From positions 1,612,001-1,676,000 of the forward strand of contig CP084608.1 in the NCBI GenBank assembly GCA_025917655.1: a DNA stretch of 64,000 nt, written 5' to 3'. Within the stretch, counting starts at the first letter, position 1. Every line of letters starts with the position of its first letter. The DNA is from Chlorella sorokiniana (lineage: Eukaryota > Chlorophyta > Trebouxiophyceae > Chlorellales > Chlorellaceae). Of the stretch, positions 10,881 to 22,524 are shown one piece after another. The notes beneath the pieces are model-generated. The model had not been told where the DNA came from and did no database searches. It was given only the letters and a program-made list of their open reading frames with translations. The translations under genes and the position numbers were made by a program.

Positions 10881-12662
10881 ATGCGTGCAGTTGAAGCGTA
10901 CCTTACCGCTGACCTGGAGGCACTGCAGCAGTCAGAGGGGGACTACTGCCGCAGGAGCAAGAGGTACCAACATTGGCCAGCTGCGCTATTGGCTCCCTGT
11001 TTTTTTGTTGCCGCTCCTTCCAGCAGCCTGCCCCCCAGCAGGCCCTGCTGGAGCTACATGACCAGGTGCTGCGCAAGCACGCGCCGCCGCTGCTGTCAGG
11101 CACGCAGCTGTACGCGCAGCTGGAGCGCTGCCGCCTGCTGCAGACGGTGAGCTGCACCCGGCCGAGCAGCAAGCGGATGCTTGCACTGCTGGCTCCTGGC
11201 GCCAGGCCGGCGCAGCAACGGCGTGTGCCCCCCCCGCCCCGCCACAGGGGTGTGAGGCCATTGATGTGGAGCTGCTGCACGGCGGTGTGAGGGGTGGGCA
11301 GCTGCTGGAGATCTGCGGGGAGTCCGGTGGGTGGCCCCTTCTTGCCTGCCTTGCGCCCCTACGGCCACACACCCGCCCGCTCAGTCTGCAGCAGCAGGGA
11401 GCAGAGCGCCGGCGTGGTCGCACAGCCTGCCTGCCGCCCCCGCGCGCCGCCCCTGCAGCGTCTGGCAAGACCCAGCTGTGTTTGGCGGCCGCTGTGGAGG
11501 CGGCACGCATCGGCCTGCGCGTGGTGTACCTGGACAGCAGCAACGCCCTGCGTGGCAGCCGCCTGCAGCAGCTGGCGCAGCACCGCCAGGCGGCCGCGGC
11601 GGCGGCGGCGGCGGCCCGGGCGCCGCCGCGCCGCAGGTGGGGCGCCGATGCGCGCCAAGCCTGCTGCTGCCAGGGGCGGCAACCTGCGACGCTGGCTTGA
11701 GAAGGCTGCGCATCAGTGCGCTGCCAGCTGCACATCGCCGGCAGCTTGGGGTCCTCACCCGCGCCCAGCCCTTGCACCCAACCCCCCCCGCCCCCTGCAG
11801 GCCGCCGACCCGCTCAAGTTTGTGGAGGTGCGGCGCTGCTACACCCTGCACGCGCTGCTGGCCGCGCTGGACGAGCTGCTGGGGCAAGCGCAGCAGGCAC
11901 AGCAGGCAGATGCACAGCCACAGGACATCCAGCAGCAGCAGCAGCAGCGGCGGCAGCAGCAGGCGGCGCAAGCACAACATGCAGGGCAGGGGCCAGGGCG
12001 GCGCCACACCCCCGCAGCCTGCGGCGCGGCGGCGGCTGTCGGAGCTGCCTGTGGGGCTGCTGGTGGTGGACTCTCTGTCAGCGCTGGTGGGCCCGCTGCT
12101 GGGCGGCGGGCAGCACAGCCAGGGCCACGCGCTGCTGGCGGCGCCGCCGCCGCGCTCAAGGCATTCGCCGCCGCCAGCGGGGCGGGTGAGGCTTCCCTCG
12201 GCTGATGGCCCGCCACGCAGCTGCGCCTCCTCTGAGCTGGCTGCTGCCGCCCATGCGGCCTGCCCCTGCATATGGACTGCAACCAGCAACGCCCATCTCA
12301 GCAGCTGCACTTCCTCTCTTTCCCCCTCTGCTCCCTGCATCCCCCGTTTCTTGCAGCCGTGCTGGTCACCAACCACCTTGTGGGGGAGCGACGAGCGGCG
12401 GCACGAGAAGCGGGCGGCCATGGGAGAGAGCTGGCGCAACCAGCCCCACGCCCGCATCCAGCTGGGCCGCCCGGCGCTGGGCGAGGAGGGCGCCGCGCCG
12501 CACACCGCCACGCTGCGCGCCAGCTCGCTGCTGCCGGCGGGGCTGTCGGTCGCTTTCCACATCAGCGGCGCTGGCCTGGAATCGGGCCCCCTCCTGGCCC
12601 CGAGTACGGGGTGCAGCCCATGCAGCCGTGACTGCCCTGAGAGACCAGCCAAGTGCCTGTGA
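10881..12662 (+). CDS. RAD51D: RAD51 paralogue D, homologous-recombination ATPase
   Basis: RecA-fold ATPase expected to act in homologous recombination as part of a RAD51-paralogue complex. A first-exon Met lies at 10881 (MRAVEAYLTADLEAL). Next come a helical N-terminal domain (about 11024-11148), the lead-in GCEAIDVELLHGGVRGGQLL (about 11250) and the Walker A core SGKTQLCLAAA (about 11463). GLRVVYLDSSNALRG follows at about 11517. Walker B is LLVVDSLSALVGPLLGGG near 12058-12110, then AVLVTNHLVG near 12357. The following block RRHEKRAAMGESWRNQPHAR matches the RAD51D pattern after the conserved TNH. Two frame changes occur without a normal GT-AG intron: one in the Gln-coding CAG tract near 11900-11980, the other at the G run 12382-12386. 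Exon 1 also does not join exon 2 in phase as read, so the start needs confirmation. Confidence 0.85.
11890..11972 (+). repeat. CAG-rich poly-Gln-coding tract in RAD51D
   Basis: Imperfect CAG/CGG triplets encode a Gln-rich insert between Walker A and Walker B. The reading frame on its two sides differs. No GT occurs here, so a normal intron cannot explain the change; a GC donor (GGG|GCAAGC, about 11880) might. Confidence 0.7.
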
Positions 12663-12897
12663 AGCAGCCGTGAAGGCGGGGGGAGCGTTCGTTACAGCAG
12701 CTGGGGGTGGCGAGGGCGGGGATCAGTCGTTGAAAGGCGAAAGAAAATTCAGAGGGGCGGGGCAGCATGGGCCAGCCGTCAATTGAGTGGGCAGCATTGT
12801 ACATGTTGGGTTGGGGAACCGCGGAGCGTGCCACAGGGATGGCAGGAAGAGTGGGTGGTGGCCGGCTGATTGCCTGCCGTGGAGGGCGTGGATCTTC
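12663..12897. other. Convergent 3' region
   Basis: Lies between the 3' ends of RAD51D and the FHA/HAT gene. It probably holds both 3' UTRs. No other feature seen. Confidence 0.45.
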
Positions 12898-15800
12898 TCA
12901 AAGGAACAAGAAAGGGAGGGCAGTGACGGTCCAGGGATGCACATGGGGGCTCAATGCACACAAGCGGGCGCGGCGGGCGGCTGAGGCTGCGCCTGGCCGG
13001 CCAACGAGATTGAACGAAATGCGAGCAACGATATGGGGCCTAGGGAGTGCGCAGGGAATCAGGGCGGACTGAGCGGGCACACAAGGCAGCACAGGGACGG
13101 CTGAGCAGCAGCTTGACGGGAAAGGTTGATGAGCAAGCGTAGACAGAGGGGGTCTCCAACACAGGGAAAAAAGGAGGGTGGGGTCAGGGCGCTGCGCATC
13201 CTCCTGCTCAGCCGCAGCGGCCGCCCGCACCGGCTCGGGCAGCTTGCGCAGCGCGACCTCGCTGCGCGTGGCAGCGCGGTCGGCGTTCAGGCGGCGCACG
13301 CGCTTGAGCAGCCGCGCCGCCTCCGCCTCGGCGCCCTGCTCGCGCCGCAGGCGGGCCATCTCCGCGACTGCCGGCAGGTGGGCGGGGTCGGCGGCCAGGG
13401 CGGCCTGCAGCCGCTGCTCCGCCGCCTCCAGCTGGCCGCGCTGCAGCTGCAGCCGGCCCAGCGAGGTGAGGGCGGGCACGCAGTCGGGCTTGAGCTGCAG
13501 GGCCCGGGTGTACAGCCGTACCGCCTCCTCCTCGTCCCCGCACGCTCCTCCAGCCGGCCCCAGGCGTGCCACGCGGCGCGGCAGCCCGGGTCGGCGTCGG
13601 TGCAGCGGCGGAGCAGGGCGCGGGCGGCGTCGGCGCGCCCGCCCGCGCCTCCGCCACCGCCCACGCCTGCAGCACGTGCGTGTTGCGCGGGTCGCCCTTC
13701 AGCGCGCGCTGGAACAGCTCCCGCGCCAGGGGCAGGCGGCCTGTTGGTGGGCGGGTGGGAGGGGTAGGTGAGTGCGAAGGAAAGAAAGGGTTGAGAGCAC
13801 GTCGCTGTGCGGAAAGGAGCGACACAGGGGGAATCACTGCAGCTTGCTGGAAGGCCGGTATTATCAGCAATGTGCACGACCTCGCTGGCCCGCCCACCCT
13901 CCTGCACCCACACAGGATGCAAGCAGCAAGCCCCCCACACCCCCCAGCCCACCTCTGCTGGCCTCCAGGCGCGCCAGCGACTGCAGGGCCGACACAAAGT
14001 CGGGGCGGGCGGCCAGGGCGCGCTCAAAGAGGCGGCGCGCCAGGCGCGGCTGCCCCGCCGCCGCCTGGATGTTGCCCAGCAGGCTGAGCGCGTACGGGTT
14101 GTCCGGCTCCGCCTCCAGCGCCTCCCCCGCCAGCCGCAGCGCCTCACCCCCTCCCCCGCCTTCCACTCGCGGTGGGCCCAGGTGAAGAGCAGGCGGGCGC
14201 GGCGGCGGCGCCCCCGCACCCGGCACCGGGTGGGCCCGCGCGGCGGCGACGCCGCGGCGGAAGAGGGTGCGGGCGACGGCGGTGTGGCCCAGCGACAGCT
14301 CCAGCTGCGCCCAGCCGCCCAGCACGCGGCCCAGCCCTCGGCACGCTCCGCCTCTGCGCGCAGCGCGCCGCCCGCCGCCGCCGGCGTCACCGCCGCGAAG
14401 CAGGCGGCGGCGGCGCCGTAGCAGGCGCGCGCGACGGCGTAGGAGGCGCCGCGGGCGGCGGCGCGCGCCCGCTGCCGCTCCATGTTGGCGAGCTGGGCCC
14501 AGAGGGCGCCGCTCCAGGGCTGCTGCATCACGCCCGCCAGCAGGGCGGCGTGAGCTTCCTCGTGGCTGCCCGCCGCCGCCAGCTGGCGCACACGCTCGCC
14601 CAGGTCGGCATACACGGCGCCGCCGGGCGGGAAGTGCCCCGCCGCCGCCGCGGCAGCCTCCAGCTGAGCAGCCAGGCGCAGCGCGGCCACCACGGGCGGC
14701 GCCGCGGCGCCGCCTCTCGCGCCGCCGCGAGCTCCTCCTCCAACCCCAGCTCGCCGCCGGCCGCTGCCGGCGCCGCGGCAGCCGTGGCAGCAGCCGCCTC
14801 CACGCTTGCCGTGCCGCCGTTGTCGGTGGGGGCGGCGGCGGGTGCGGGTGCGGGGTGGGCGGGGGCAGCGCGGCCACGCGGTACGCGATCCCCTCCTCCG
14901 CAAAGGTTACCACATCTCCCGGGTGCAGGGTGACGTCGCGGTTCGGCTGGATGGGCGCCCTGCGCTCGCGGCGCAGCGTGGGCAGGCAGGGGAGCGTCGG
15001 CCAGGTGCCGGGCAGGTGCAGGGAAGGTGCCGGGCAGGTGCAGGGCAGCGCCCAGGGGGCAGGGCAACCTCATCAGAGAGCCTGGCCTGGAGCAGGCAGC
15101 TCAGGCAAGCTGCCCAGCAGGCGAGCAAAGATTGAGAGCGAGTGTCGCCCTCAAACTTCGCCCCCGCCGACCACACCCACACGCCCACCCACAGTAAACC
15201 CCACCCCCGCAGGCTGCCCCGCCCACCTGTTGACGCGGGTGCCGTTGGTGCTGCCCAGGTCCGCCAGCAGCAGCTTGGAGTAGCCGCCCTTGGCGTCGGG
15301 CGGCGCACCACCTCCAGCCGCGCGTGGCGGGCCGACACCGTGGGCACATCCAGCACGTAGTCGCAGTCGCTGCGGGGGTGTAGAGGGTGGGTGGGGGGTG
15401 GGGGTGGGTGTCAGAGAGGGGGGGGTGGGGGTATCGAGGGGGGTCCCAGAAGAGGGGGTCGGGGGGGTCAGAGAGGAGGGGAGTGTGTCGGGGGGGCTTG
15501 GTCAAGTCGGAGGGCATCAGGGGAAAAGCAGCAAAGGTGAAGCCGGTGCGGAGGAATAATGGTTGAAGAGAGTGTGGAACCAGCTGGAGTGGGCCGAGGT
15601 GGACGTTACTGAAAAAAAAAAAAAAAAAAAGGCAGTTGCAACCACGAAATCACCCCAGCACCATTTCATGATGCCGCAAAGGATAAAGGAGGCAGGGGGG
15701 CCAGCCCTGCTGCCGGCGGCAGCAAACACAACCACGCCGCGCGGCGCCGCTCACCGGTCAAACACGGCGCCGATCACGCAGGGGCCCATCTCCGGCAGGC

Positions 15801-16386
15801 GCAGCTCCTGAGGCCGATCAAGAGCCGGCGGCGGCACCGCCCCCAGCGGCGTCCAGCGCGGCGTACGGGTTGGCGGGGGCGGCAACCAGCTGCCAGGTGG
15901 CGGCGGCCGCGGGGGGCCCGCCTGGCCCACCAGCCGCAGGATGCCCTGCACCGCGCGGGACGCCGCCCAGCCCTGCCGCTCCGGCTTGCGCAGCACGGGA
16001 GCCTCGCCATCGATGCTGCTAGTGCTGGCGCCGCTGCCGCTGTCGGAGTCGGCCTGGGCAGCCGCGGCAGGAGGGGCCGCGGCTGGCGCTGCCGCCGCCT
16101 CGGAATGCTGCTCGCCGCCGCGCCGCCAGTCTTGCAGCGCGACGACGCTGTTGGCGGCGCCGGGCCCCACCCTGCTGGCCGCGCCCACCCCGCTGCTGCC
16201 GCTGCTGCTGGCGGCCTCGCACTCGTCCTGGCTGCTGTCTGTGCTGCTGGAGGCGCTGCTGGTCTCCAGGAAGGCGCGCGCCGCCACGCTGGCGCCCCGC
16301 CGCACACCGCAGCCGGCCGGCCAGCCCCCGCGCAGCGCGCCGCGGCGCTCGGCTGTGGCGCGCGGGCCCGCTGCCGCTGCACGCAT
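12898..16386 (-). CDS. FHA-domain plus HAT/TPR-repeat protein (possibly C-terminal half of the adjacent CRSH)
   Basis: A Ser-rich acidic linker (AFLETSSASSSTDSSQDECE, about 16270-16210) precedes an FHA domain. Its visible strands are ATWQLVAAPANPYAALDAA (about 15900), EMGPCVIGAVFDR (about 15795-15756), VLDVPTVSARHARLEVV (about 15355-15305), a strand around LLLADLGSTNGTRVN (about 15270-15230) and DVTLHPGDVVTFAEEG (about 14930-14890). VSARH and STNGTR are the phosphothreonine-binding positions of the FHA family. HAT/TPR repeats follow: GALWAQLANMERQRA, NPYALSLLGNIQAAAGQPRL, DPRNTHVLQAWAVAEARAG, AVRLYTRALQLKPDC and GQLEAAEQRLQAALAADPAH. The repeats change frame several times at G/C runs without introns. 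The stop is at 12898, or near 13170 if one more run is short. A Met at 16386 with an Arg/Ala-rich leader could start a separate plastid protein, but no intergenic gap precedes it. Confidence 0.65.
15612..15630. repeat. A19 homopolymer and G-rich simple sequence in an FHA intron
   Basis: The intron between the first FHA strands (about 15370-15755) holds this A19 run and a G-rich degenerate repeat at 15367-15490. Nothing else seen there. Confidence 0.8.
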
Positions 16387-16429
16387 GCCGCTGCTGCTGG
16401 GGCGCCGCCGCCGCCCGGGTCCAGGCTGC

Positions 16430-19294
16430 TGAGCGCGACGTCGGCGCTGCCCAGGCTGCCGACGGCCGCCGCCTCCAGCTCCTCGCGCTGCTGCCGCTCC
16501 AGCAGTCCGGCCTGCTCCGCGTCCAGCGCGCACAGCGCCTGCAGCAGGCCCACCCGGCGCTGGAGGGCCATGAAGGCCTCGAAGCCGATGGTGCCGTCGC
16601 CGCTGCTGCCGCCGCCGCCGTCTGCGGCCGCCAGCTGCAGCAGCTCCGCGGCGGCGCGGCTCCGCGCCCCCGCCCCCGCACCCCCAGCTCCTGCAGCGCA
16701 AACTGCAGCTCCTCCAGCGAGATGCGGCCGTCGCCGTTCTGGTCCAGGTGGCGGAAGAGGCCCTCAGCCGCCGCGTCGCCGCCGCCCAGCTGCGGCGGCG
16801 CCACGCAGGCAGCGGCTGCGGCGGCAGTGGCCGTGCGGCGCAGCACCGCCTCCTTCACCGCCTTCAGCTGCTGCGCCTGCGTCGAGTCCAGGCCGCCCTT
16901 GTAGGCGGTGTGGGCTGCCTCACCGCGCTCCGCCCGGTCGTCCATGGCTGAAGGGGGAGGGGGCGTCGGTGAGGCACAGACACATCACAACACAACATCA
17001 GCCCGCCAGCGAGTGCAAGCACAGCTGGCTGCGCCCGCCACTGGCAGCAGCGCGACAGCAGGCACAGCCGTGGCTGCGCGCCGGCTGCCCAGGGACGCGA
17101 GCCCGGCGGCCACAGCAGCAGCGGCAGCAGCCCACCCTGCGTGCGGATCTGCAGCTCCAGCGTGGCGGCGTGGCTGCCGGGCGCGCCGGCCTCGGGCGCC
17201 ACGCGCAGCGTGCTGTGCAGGCTCTGGTAGCCGTTGGGCTTGGGGGCGGCGACGTAGTCCTTGCACCGCCCAGCCACCGGCTGCCACAGGCGCAGGGCCG
17301 CGTCCCGCACGAGGTAGCACGCCTCTGCTGCCAGCGCCTCGGCCTCCTCCGCCGGCAGGTCGCCGCGGGGCAGCACCACCGCCCGCAATCCGATGAGGTC
17401 GTGGAGCTGTGCGCGGGCGCGGCCCCCCCGCCGCCGTGTTGCCCAGGCGAAGCAGCTTCTTCAGCGTGGAGAACAGGGTCTTGGCGCGCCCCTTCACCTC
17501 CACCCCGCCCGCCAGCTGCGCAAGCGCGGCTGTGCCTCCACCGCGCGCGCAGCGCGGCCTGGCACCCAGCCAGCGTGGCGGCGTTAGCGGCCGCCTGCTC
17601 CTGCAGCCAGGCCGCGGTGCGGATGTAGCTCTCGGGAAGAGGATCTGCTTGAGTGTGTGGGGGGGGGGGAGAGGCAGGGGGCTCCGTTGGCATCACAAGT
17701 GCATCAGTGGCTGTGCGTGCAGCTGCTACAGGTGAGCCACTCTGCAAGCAGCCCGACCCGCTGCCGCAGCGCGCAGCAGCCCGTTGCTGACACACAAGCG
17801 CGTGAGTGCTGCCTGGCCGTGCCGCCGCCCCACCTGGAAGCAGCGGTCCTCCAGCTGCGCCGCCACCGCTGACAGCCCCAGCGCGTGGCCCATGGGAGCG
17901 TACATCTGCAGCGCCTCCAGGGCGCACACCTGCTGCTCGTGGGGCGGCAGGCCGCCGCCGCCGCTGAGCAGGTCGAGCCGCGCGACCACCTCCACCGCCG
18001 TGGCGCGCACGTCGTAAAAGGAGAGGCAGAGCTCTCGCAGGGCGCTGGGGGGGGGCAGGGAAGAATAAACAAAGGGTGGGAGCGAGGGCAGGGGCGCTGG
18101 CCCGCTCCAGCCGCACGCGAGGCGACGGAGGCTGTGCGGTGCGGGTGGCAGGGGCAGATGACTCGCATGGTGGGCAGCCAAGACTTTTTGATTCTGATTG
18201 TGAGGGCTTCAGCGCCCTGCAAGGCCCCATCAAGCAGCCTGGACCGCTGACCGAACGTGGCCAGGACCCCACCTGGCGGCGGTGTCGTCCAGCAGCTCCA
18301 GCCGGGAGGGCAGCGCCCGCGCCCGCTGGATGTCGTGCACCAGCTGCGCCACAATGGGGCCCACCCGCTCCTCCACCCCCTGCAGCGTCAGCGCCCCGTA
18401 CGGCCCGTCGCCGCCGCTGCCGCCGCCTGGGCGGCCCGGAGCCGCAGGGAGGGCCGAGGGCTGTGCCACCACCTCCGCCAGGATGGCGGCAGCGATGCTT
18501 TCGGCGTCCACCGGCAGGCCTTCAGCCGCCAGGTCAGCGAGGCGCGACGCGAGGGACAGGGCGCGCGCCACGGGCGCGGCAGCGCTGCCTGGGGGCGCCC
18601 GCCGTGCCGCTGCCGTCAGCTGCAGCCCCTGCTGCTGCTGGCGGCGGCGGCGAGTGCGCGACGGCCAGCTTGAGAGCACCCAGGATCAGGTCTGCCGCCC
18701 GCCCGGTGCTGGCGGCGGGCGGCAGCCGTGCAGCCAGCTGGTCCCAGGCTGCCACAAGGTGCAGCAAGCTTGCGCCGCCCTGCTCCTGCACAGGCAGCAG
18801 CTGCGCAGGGACAGCATCGCCAGCAGGCGCCGCCGCCGGCTCGCCCTCGTCCCCCGCCGTGGGCAGCTGTGGGGAGCTGGCAGCTTGCAGCGCAGCAACG
18901 TCCCGTTGCTGCCAGTCACCAGGTCCCTGCAGGCAACAGGAACAGGCAGGGTCAGCGAGGCAGCAAGCCTACAACAGGGCGCCCGCCGCCGCCGCTGGCG
19001 CGCGGCAGGGGCACACGCCACACCCAGGCCCCATACAAGGGCCTGCGCAGCCAGTCGGGAGGGCGAGGCGGCCGCCAGTAGTGCTCACAAGCTGATCTAA
19101 TGACTGTGGGTGGGCCAGAGCGCGTGGAGAGCCACGACGAGAGGGACGCAAGTGCTCCGAGCAGCCTCTGCTGCCACTGGGCCCCCGTCCCATACTGACG
19201 GCGTATGATGCAGTGTAACACCACCAGTATGCACCAAAAGTCGCCCCGCGGCTGCTCTCTGCACCCCTGCTGCGGGGCTGCAACCAGGCAGCAC
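16430..19294 (-). CDS. CRSH: CRSH: RelA/SpoT-type (p)ppGpp synthetase with C-terminal EF-hands
   Basis: Expected to make (p)ppGpp in the plastid under Ca2+ control, as plant CRSH does. From the N-terminus there is a low-conservation leader (about 18940-18690). A pseudo-HD region follows (ESIAAAILAEVV near 18505-18470); the hydrolase His-Asp pair is absent, as in CRSH. Then come LCLSFYDVRATAVEVVARLD (about 18035-17975) and ALEALQMYAPMGHALGLSAV (about 17925-17865). The synthetase core is LHDLIGLRAVVLP (about 17405-17365), RCKDYVAAPKPNGYQSLHST (about 17265-17205) and LELQIRT (about 17160). After an intron it continues MDDRAERGEAAHTAYKGG at 16945, matching the RelA/SpoT run after QIRT. EF-hand 1 is DQNGDGRISLEE near 16740-16705. 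EF-hand 2 is GDGTIGFEAF near 16605-16575, in a different frame across a G-rich stretch. The start is uncertain; 19294 is the best Met upstream. Confidence 0.85.
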
Positions 19295-19581
19295 TGCAGC
19301 TGGGGCGGCATTTTGTGCAGCACAGCAATAAAATCAAACGTAATTCGGGTCGCAGAAATCGGTCGATGGAGGGATGGTCGGGAAACAAAGGTGCGAGATT
19401 GTGTACTTGCACAAGATGACGGTACGACTCATTCTCTTTGTCTCCACATGAATCCTTTCATCATTTGCTTACTCCCTTGTCGTCCAGATGCTTTGCAAGC
19501 TGCAGTAATAGTGTTCACAACGCTCGATCGCTGGCCAATCGACTCACGTCCCTTCGGCAAGGGAGCGGCAGCCTCGCAGCA
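19295..19581. promoter_or_regulatory. Shared upstream region of CRSH and RPN7
   Basis: Up to about 290 bases, AT-richer than the flanks, between two divergent genes. No recognised element. Confidence 0.4.
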
Positions 19582-22524
19582 ATGACAGACACGCAAGAGG
19601 AACAAGACCACAAGCTCGCTCTAGCACAGAAGGTCGGTCACTGACTGATCAACCATGTGTTGTCTTCCAGTGGCCCCGCTCACACAGGGCGGCCCTTTCA
19701 TCGCAGAGATTCTTGTTTCGGACGCAAGATGTGCCCGTCGCTGATCGAGCGCAGCTGCAGCAGGACATCCTCAGCCTTGTGCAGGGCCACGGTGCGTCGC
19801 TCGGCAGAGTTGTGTGCTGCCCGTTCCCCCATCGTGATGCTGCGCGGGGCTCATGCCGGAAGTCTGGCGGCCTCCCTGAGATGTGCTGCACCCGAAGAGC
19901 CTGTGCACGTGCGAGCCGTGCGGCCCCAGCCCGCCACCCCAATCGCCCTGCGTGCCGCCTGCGGCGCCCCGCAGACATGGCGCCGCTGTATGAGGAGGTG
20001 TGCGCGGAGCTGGGGGTCGGCGGCGATGCAGCAGCTCTGCAGCAGATGCGGGAGCGCAACGTGAAGCAGCTGGCGGAGATGGAGGAAAAGATCAGGACGC
20101 AGGCAAGGGACTCCCGCGTCGACCGCTGCTCACAGAGCTCTCGAGCCCTACCACACGCTCCCTCTGTTGCACATGCTGCTCTCGCCGTTCGCAGTGCCGT
20201 AACGCGCTGATATGCCGCTGCTGCGCCCAAAGCTCTCAACAACTACATCCATAGTTTCGACGCGTGCCTTGCCTGTGCTGTGGCGGTGCAGAGGCCAACG
20301 CCGGCGAGGTGGAGGTGCGGGACGCGCTGCAGGCCAAGGCGGACTACTTGTGCGCCATTGGCGACCACGCCGCCGCGTTGGAAGCATACGCGGCGGCAGA
20401 GGCCAAGACGGCGGGGGTCGGACCAAAGATGGACCTCCAGTTCAGCCTGATCAGGTGGGTGGAGGAGGGGCTGAGGTGTCAGCACGCAGCCGCCTGCTGT
20501 GCGGCTCAGCCGCCTGGAGGGCCAAAGGAGGCTGGCTGCCTGGCTGCCGCAAAGGCGGGACGGCGCCTGCGGCCATCGATCTCAACCCACGGTGCTGTGT
20601 GTGCCGCCGTGCAGGCTGGAGCTGAGCCGCGGCGACCTGGCTGCCGTCAAGGCGGGGCTGGACAAGGCGCGGGGCTGTGCGACAAGGGCGGCGACTGGGA
20701 GCGCAAGAACAAGCTCAAGGTGGGCGGCGGCGGCGAGGCTGCCCCCACACTAGCTCGGCTTGCACAGCAGGCGGCACGGGTGCTCAGCACCGCCTGCGCA
20801 GGGTGGCCCCCCACCCTGCCCTGCTTCAATGGCTGGCGCCAGACCTGCTGCCCACTCCTTCTCTCCTCGGCGGCTCCTCCCGTTCCCCCACACCCCCTCA
20901 GGTGTATGAGTCTGTGTTCCTGATGGCCACCCGCCAGTTCAAGCGCGCCGCCGAGCTGCTGCTGGACGCCATCGCCACCTTCACCAGGTGGCCGCCGCCC
21001 GCCGCCGTCGGCGGCTGGCGCTGCAGCCGTGGCCGCGCCCCCACGCCTGCGCCGCCGGCTCTCCTGGTCTGTACCCTGCCTCCTCCTGTTCGCCTCCCTT
21101 GAGCCCTGCACCAAGCCGCCCCCTCTGCGCAGCGGCGAGCTGATGCCGTACGAGCGCTGCATCTTCTACACCGTGCTGCTGGCGGTGGTGGCCCTGGACA
21201 GGCCCACGCTGAAGAGCAAGGCAGGCTGGGGAGGGGGCCGGAGGCAGCCAAGCAGACGCCTCCGGCCGGCCGGCCCCTGCTGCTGTGCACCAGCCGCACC
21301 AGCACCCACGCCCTTGTAGGAATGTGAGGATCAAGGCCCACCTACCCTGCTGCAGGTCATTGATTCCCCGGAGGTGCTGTCTGTGATCGACTCGCTGCCC
21401 CACCTGCGCCCCTTCCTCTCCTCCTTGCACGAGTGCCGCTACGCGCAGTTCTTCCAGGCGAGCACTGCCCCGCTGCAGCTCGTGCGCTGGAGCCTGGGCC
21501 TAGGGCTGCATGATCCGCAGAGCGGGCGCATGAACTGGAGCCAGCCACGCGCCCGGCAGAAGGGCATGCCACCTGGCGGCCCTGCCGGCGGTGTGCCCAC
21601 CCCACCCCGCCCCGCCCCTGCCTCCCCCGCCTGCAGGCGTTTGCGGGCCTGACTGACGCCATCCGCGCCGATGTGTACCTGCACCCCCACTTCCGCTACT
21701 ACATGCGGGAGGTGCGCGTGGCGGCGTACGCGCAGGTGAGCATGACCTTGGGCGGAGCTGGGACGGGAGGGGCGGCACGCGGGGCCTGGGTGGCAGGGCC
21801 CAGGGGTGCTGCAAGACTCGCCTCGCGTCTGTTGCGCCCGCCCAACGCCTTGCTGCTCCAGCCCGCCCTCCCGCACGATCGCCCACCCGCCCGCCCAACG
21901 CATCGGGTGCTCCAACCCGCCCTCCCACACGATCAACCGCCCGCCCACCCACCCGCCCCGCAGTTCCTGGAGTCGTACAAGAGCGTGACGCTGGCCAGCA
22001 TGGCGGCCACCTTTGGCGTGTCGCCCGGCTTCCTGGATGCGGAGCTGGTGGGCTGGGGGGGGGGGCAGGGGCTCCCTGCACTGCAGCATGCAACCCGGCC
22101 TGGGGGAAGCAGGAGGTGGTTCAGGCGGCTGCTCCCAGCAGCTGAGCGGCCGCTTTTGTTGCTGCCCACCCTCCCTTTGCTATCTCCTGCCGCCCGACAG
22201 GCGGACTTCATTGTGGCGGGCCGCCTCGCCGCCAAGATCGACAAGGTAGCGGGAGTGGTGGAGACCAACCGGTGGGCCTGCTGCCGCCGCTGCTGCTGCT
22301 GCTGCTGCTGCATGCATCCGCAGCCTCCGGCCGCTGCCCCTGCCTGGTGGAGCCGCCGTCTGGAGTCGTCCCCTGTGTGCCCCCGTGCTCACCGGCACCA
22401 CCCGCCGCCGCCTCCCGTGCCCAGGGCGGACGCCAAGACCGCGCTGTACCAGCAGGCCATCAAGCAGGGCGACCTGCTGCTCAACCGGGTGCAGAAGCTG
22501 AGCAAGATCATCGACATCGAGTGA
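19582..22524 (+). CDS. RPN7: 26S proteasome regulatory subunit RPN7 (PSMD6)
   Basis: PCI-domain subunit of the proteasome lid. Twelve exons join in phase by eye: 19582-19632, 19671-19791, 19975-20102, 20294-20454, 20615-20719, 20902-20987, 21133-21230, 21356-21457, 21637-21735, 21964-22047, 22201-22271 and 22425-22524. Conserved blocks include MAPLYEEVCAELG, VGPKMDLQFSLIR, GGDWERKNKLK, FLMATRQFKRAAELLLDAI, LHPHFRYYMREVR, FLESYKSVTLASMAATFGV, KIDKVAGVVETNR and QGDLLLNRVQKLSKIIDIE, which is the end of the protein. Three introns use GC donors, after 20102, 21230 and 21457. Exon 5 changes frame at the G run 20671-20674; one more G gives the conserved reading. In so conserved and essential a gene that points to a sequence error. 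Confidence 0.96.
21835..21957. repeat. Tandem duplication, about 53-bp period, in an RPN7 intron
   Basis: Two near-identical C-rich units (21855-21880 and 21908-21933 align closely, offset 53 bp) upstream of the acceptor at 21963. They supply an extended pyrimidine-rich tract. Confidence 0.75.
22284..22312. repeat. CTG triplet repeat in an RPN7 intron
   Basis: About eight tandem CTG/CTGC units just inside the intron that follows the exon ending at 22271. Intronic, so not translated. Confidence 0.85.

Noticed and set aside
10881-12662. RAD51D as a pseudogene because of frame changes.
   Set aside because: All core motifs are intact, and similar single-base changes occur in essential genes here, so decay is not the simplest reading.
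15808-15837. A 30-base GT...AG segment inside the FHA domain that could be an ultrashort intron.
   Set aside because: Thirty bases is a multiple of three, so removing it would not repair the frame change between the two FHA strands; run-length error fits better.
12898-16386. The HAT/TPR part as the chloroplast RNA factor MBB1/HCF107.
   Set aside because: Those proteins have HAT repeats but, to my knowledge, no FHA domain; the repeats alone do not support the name.
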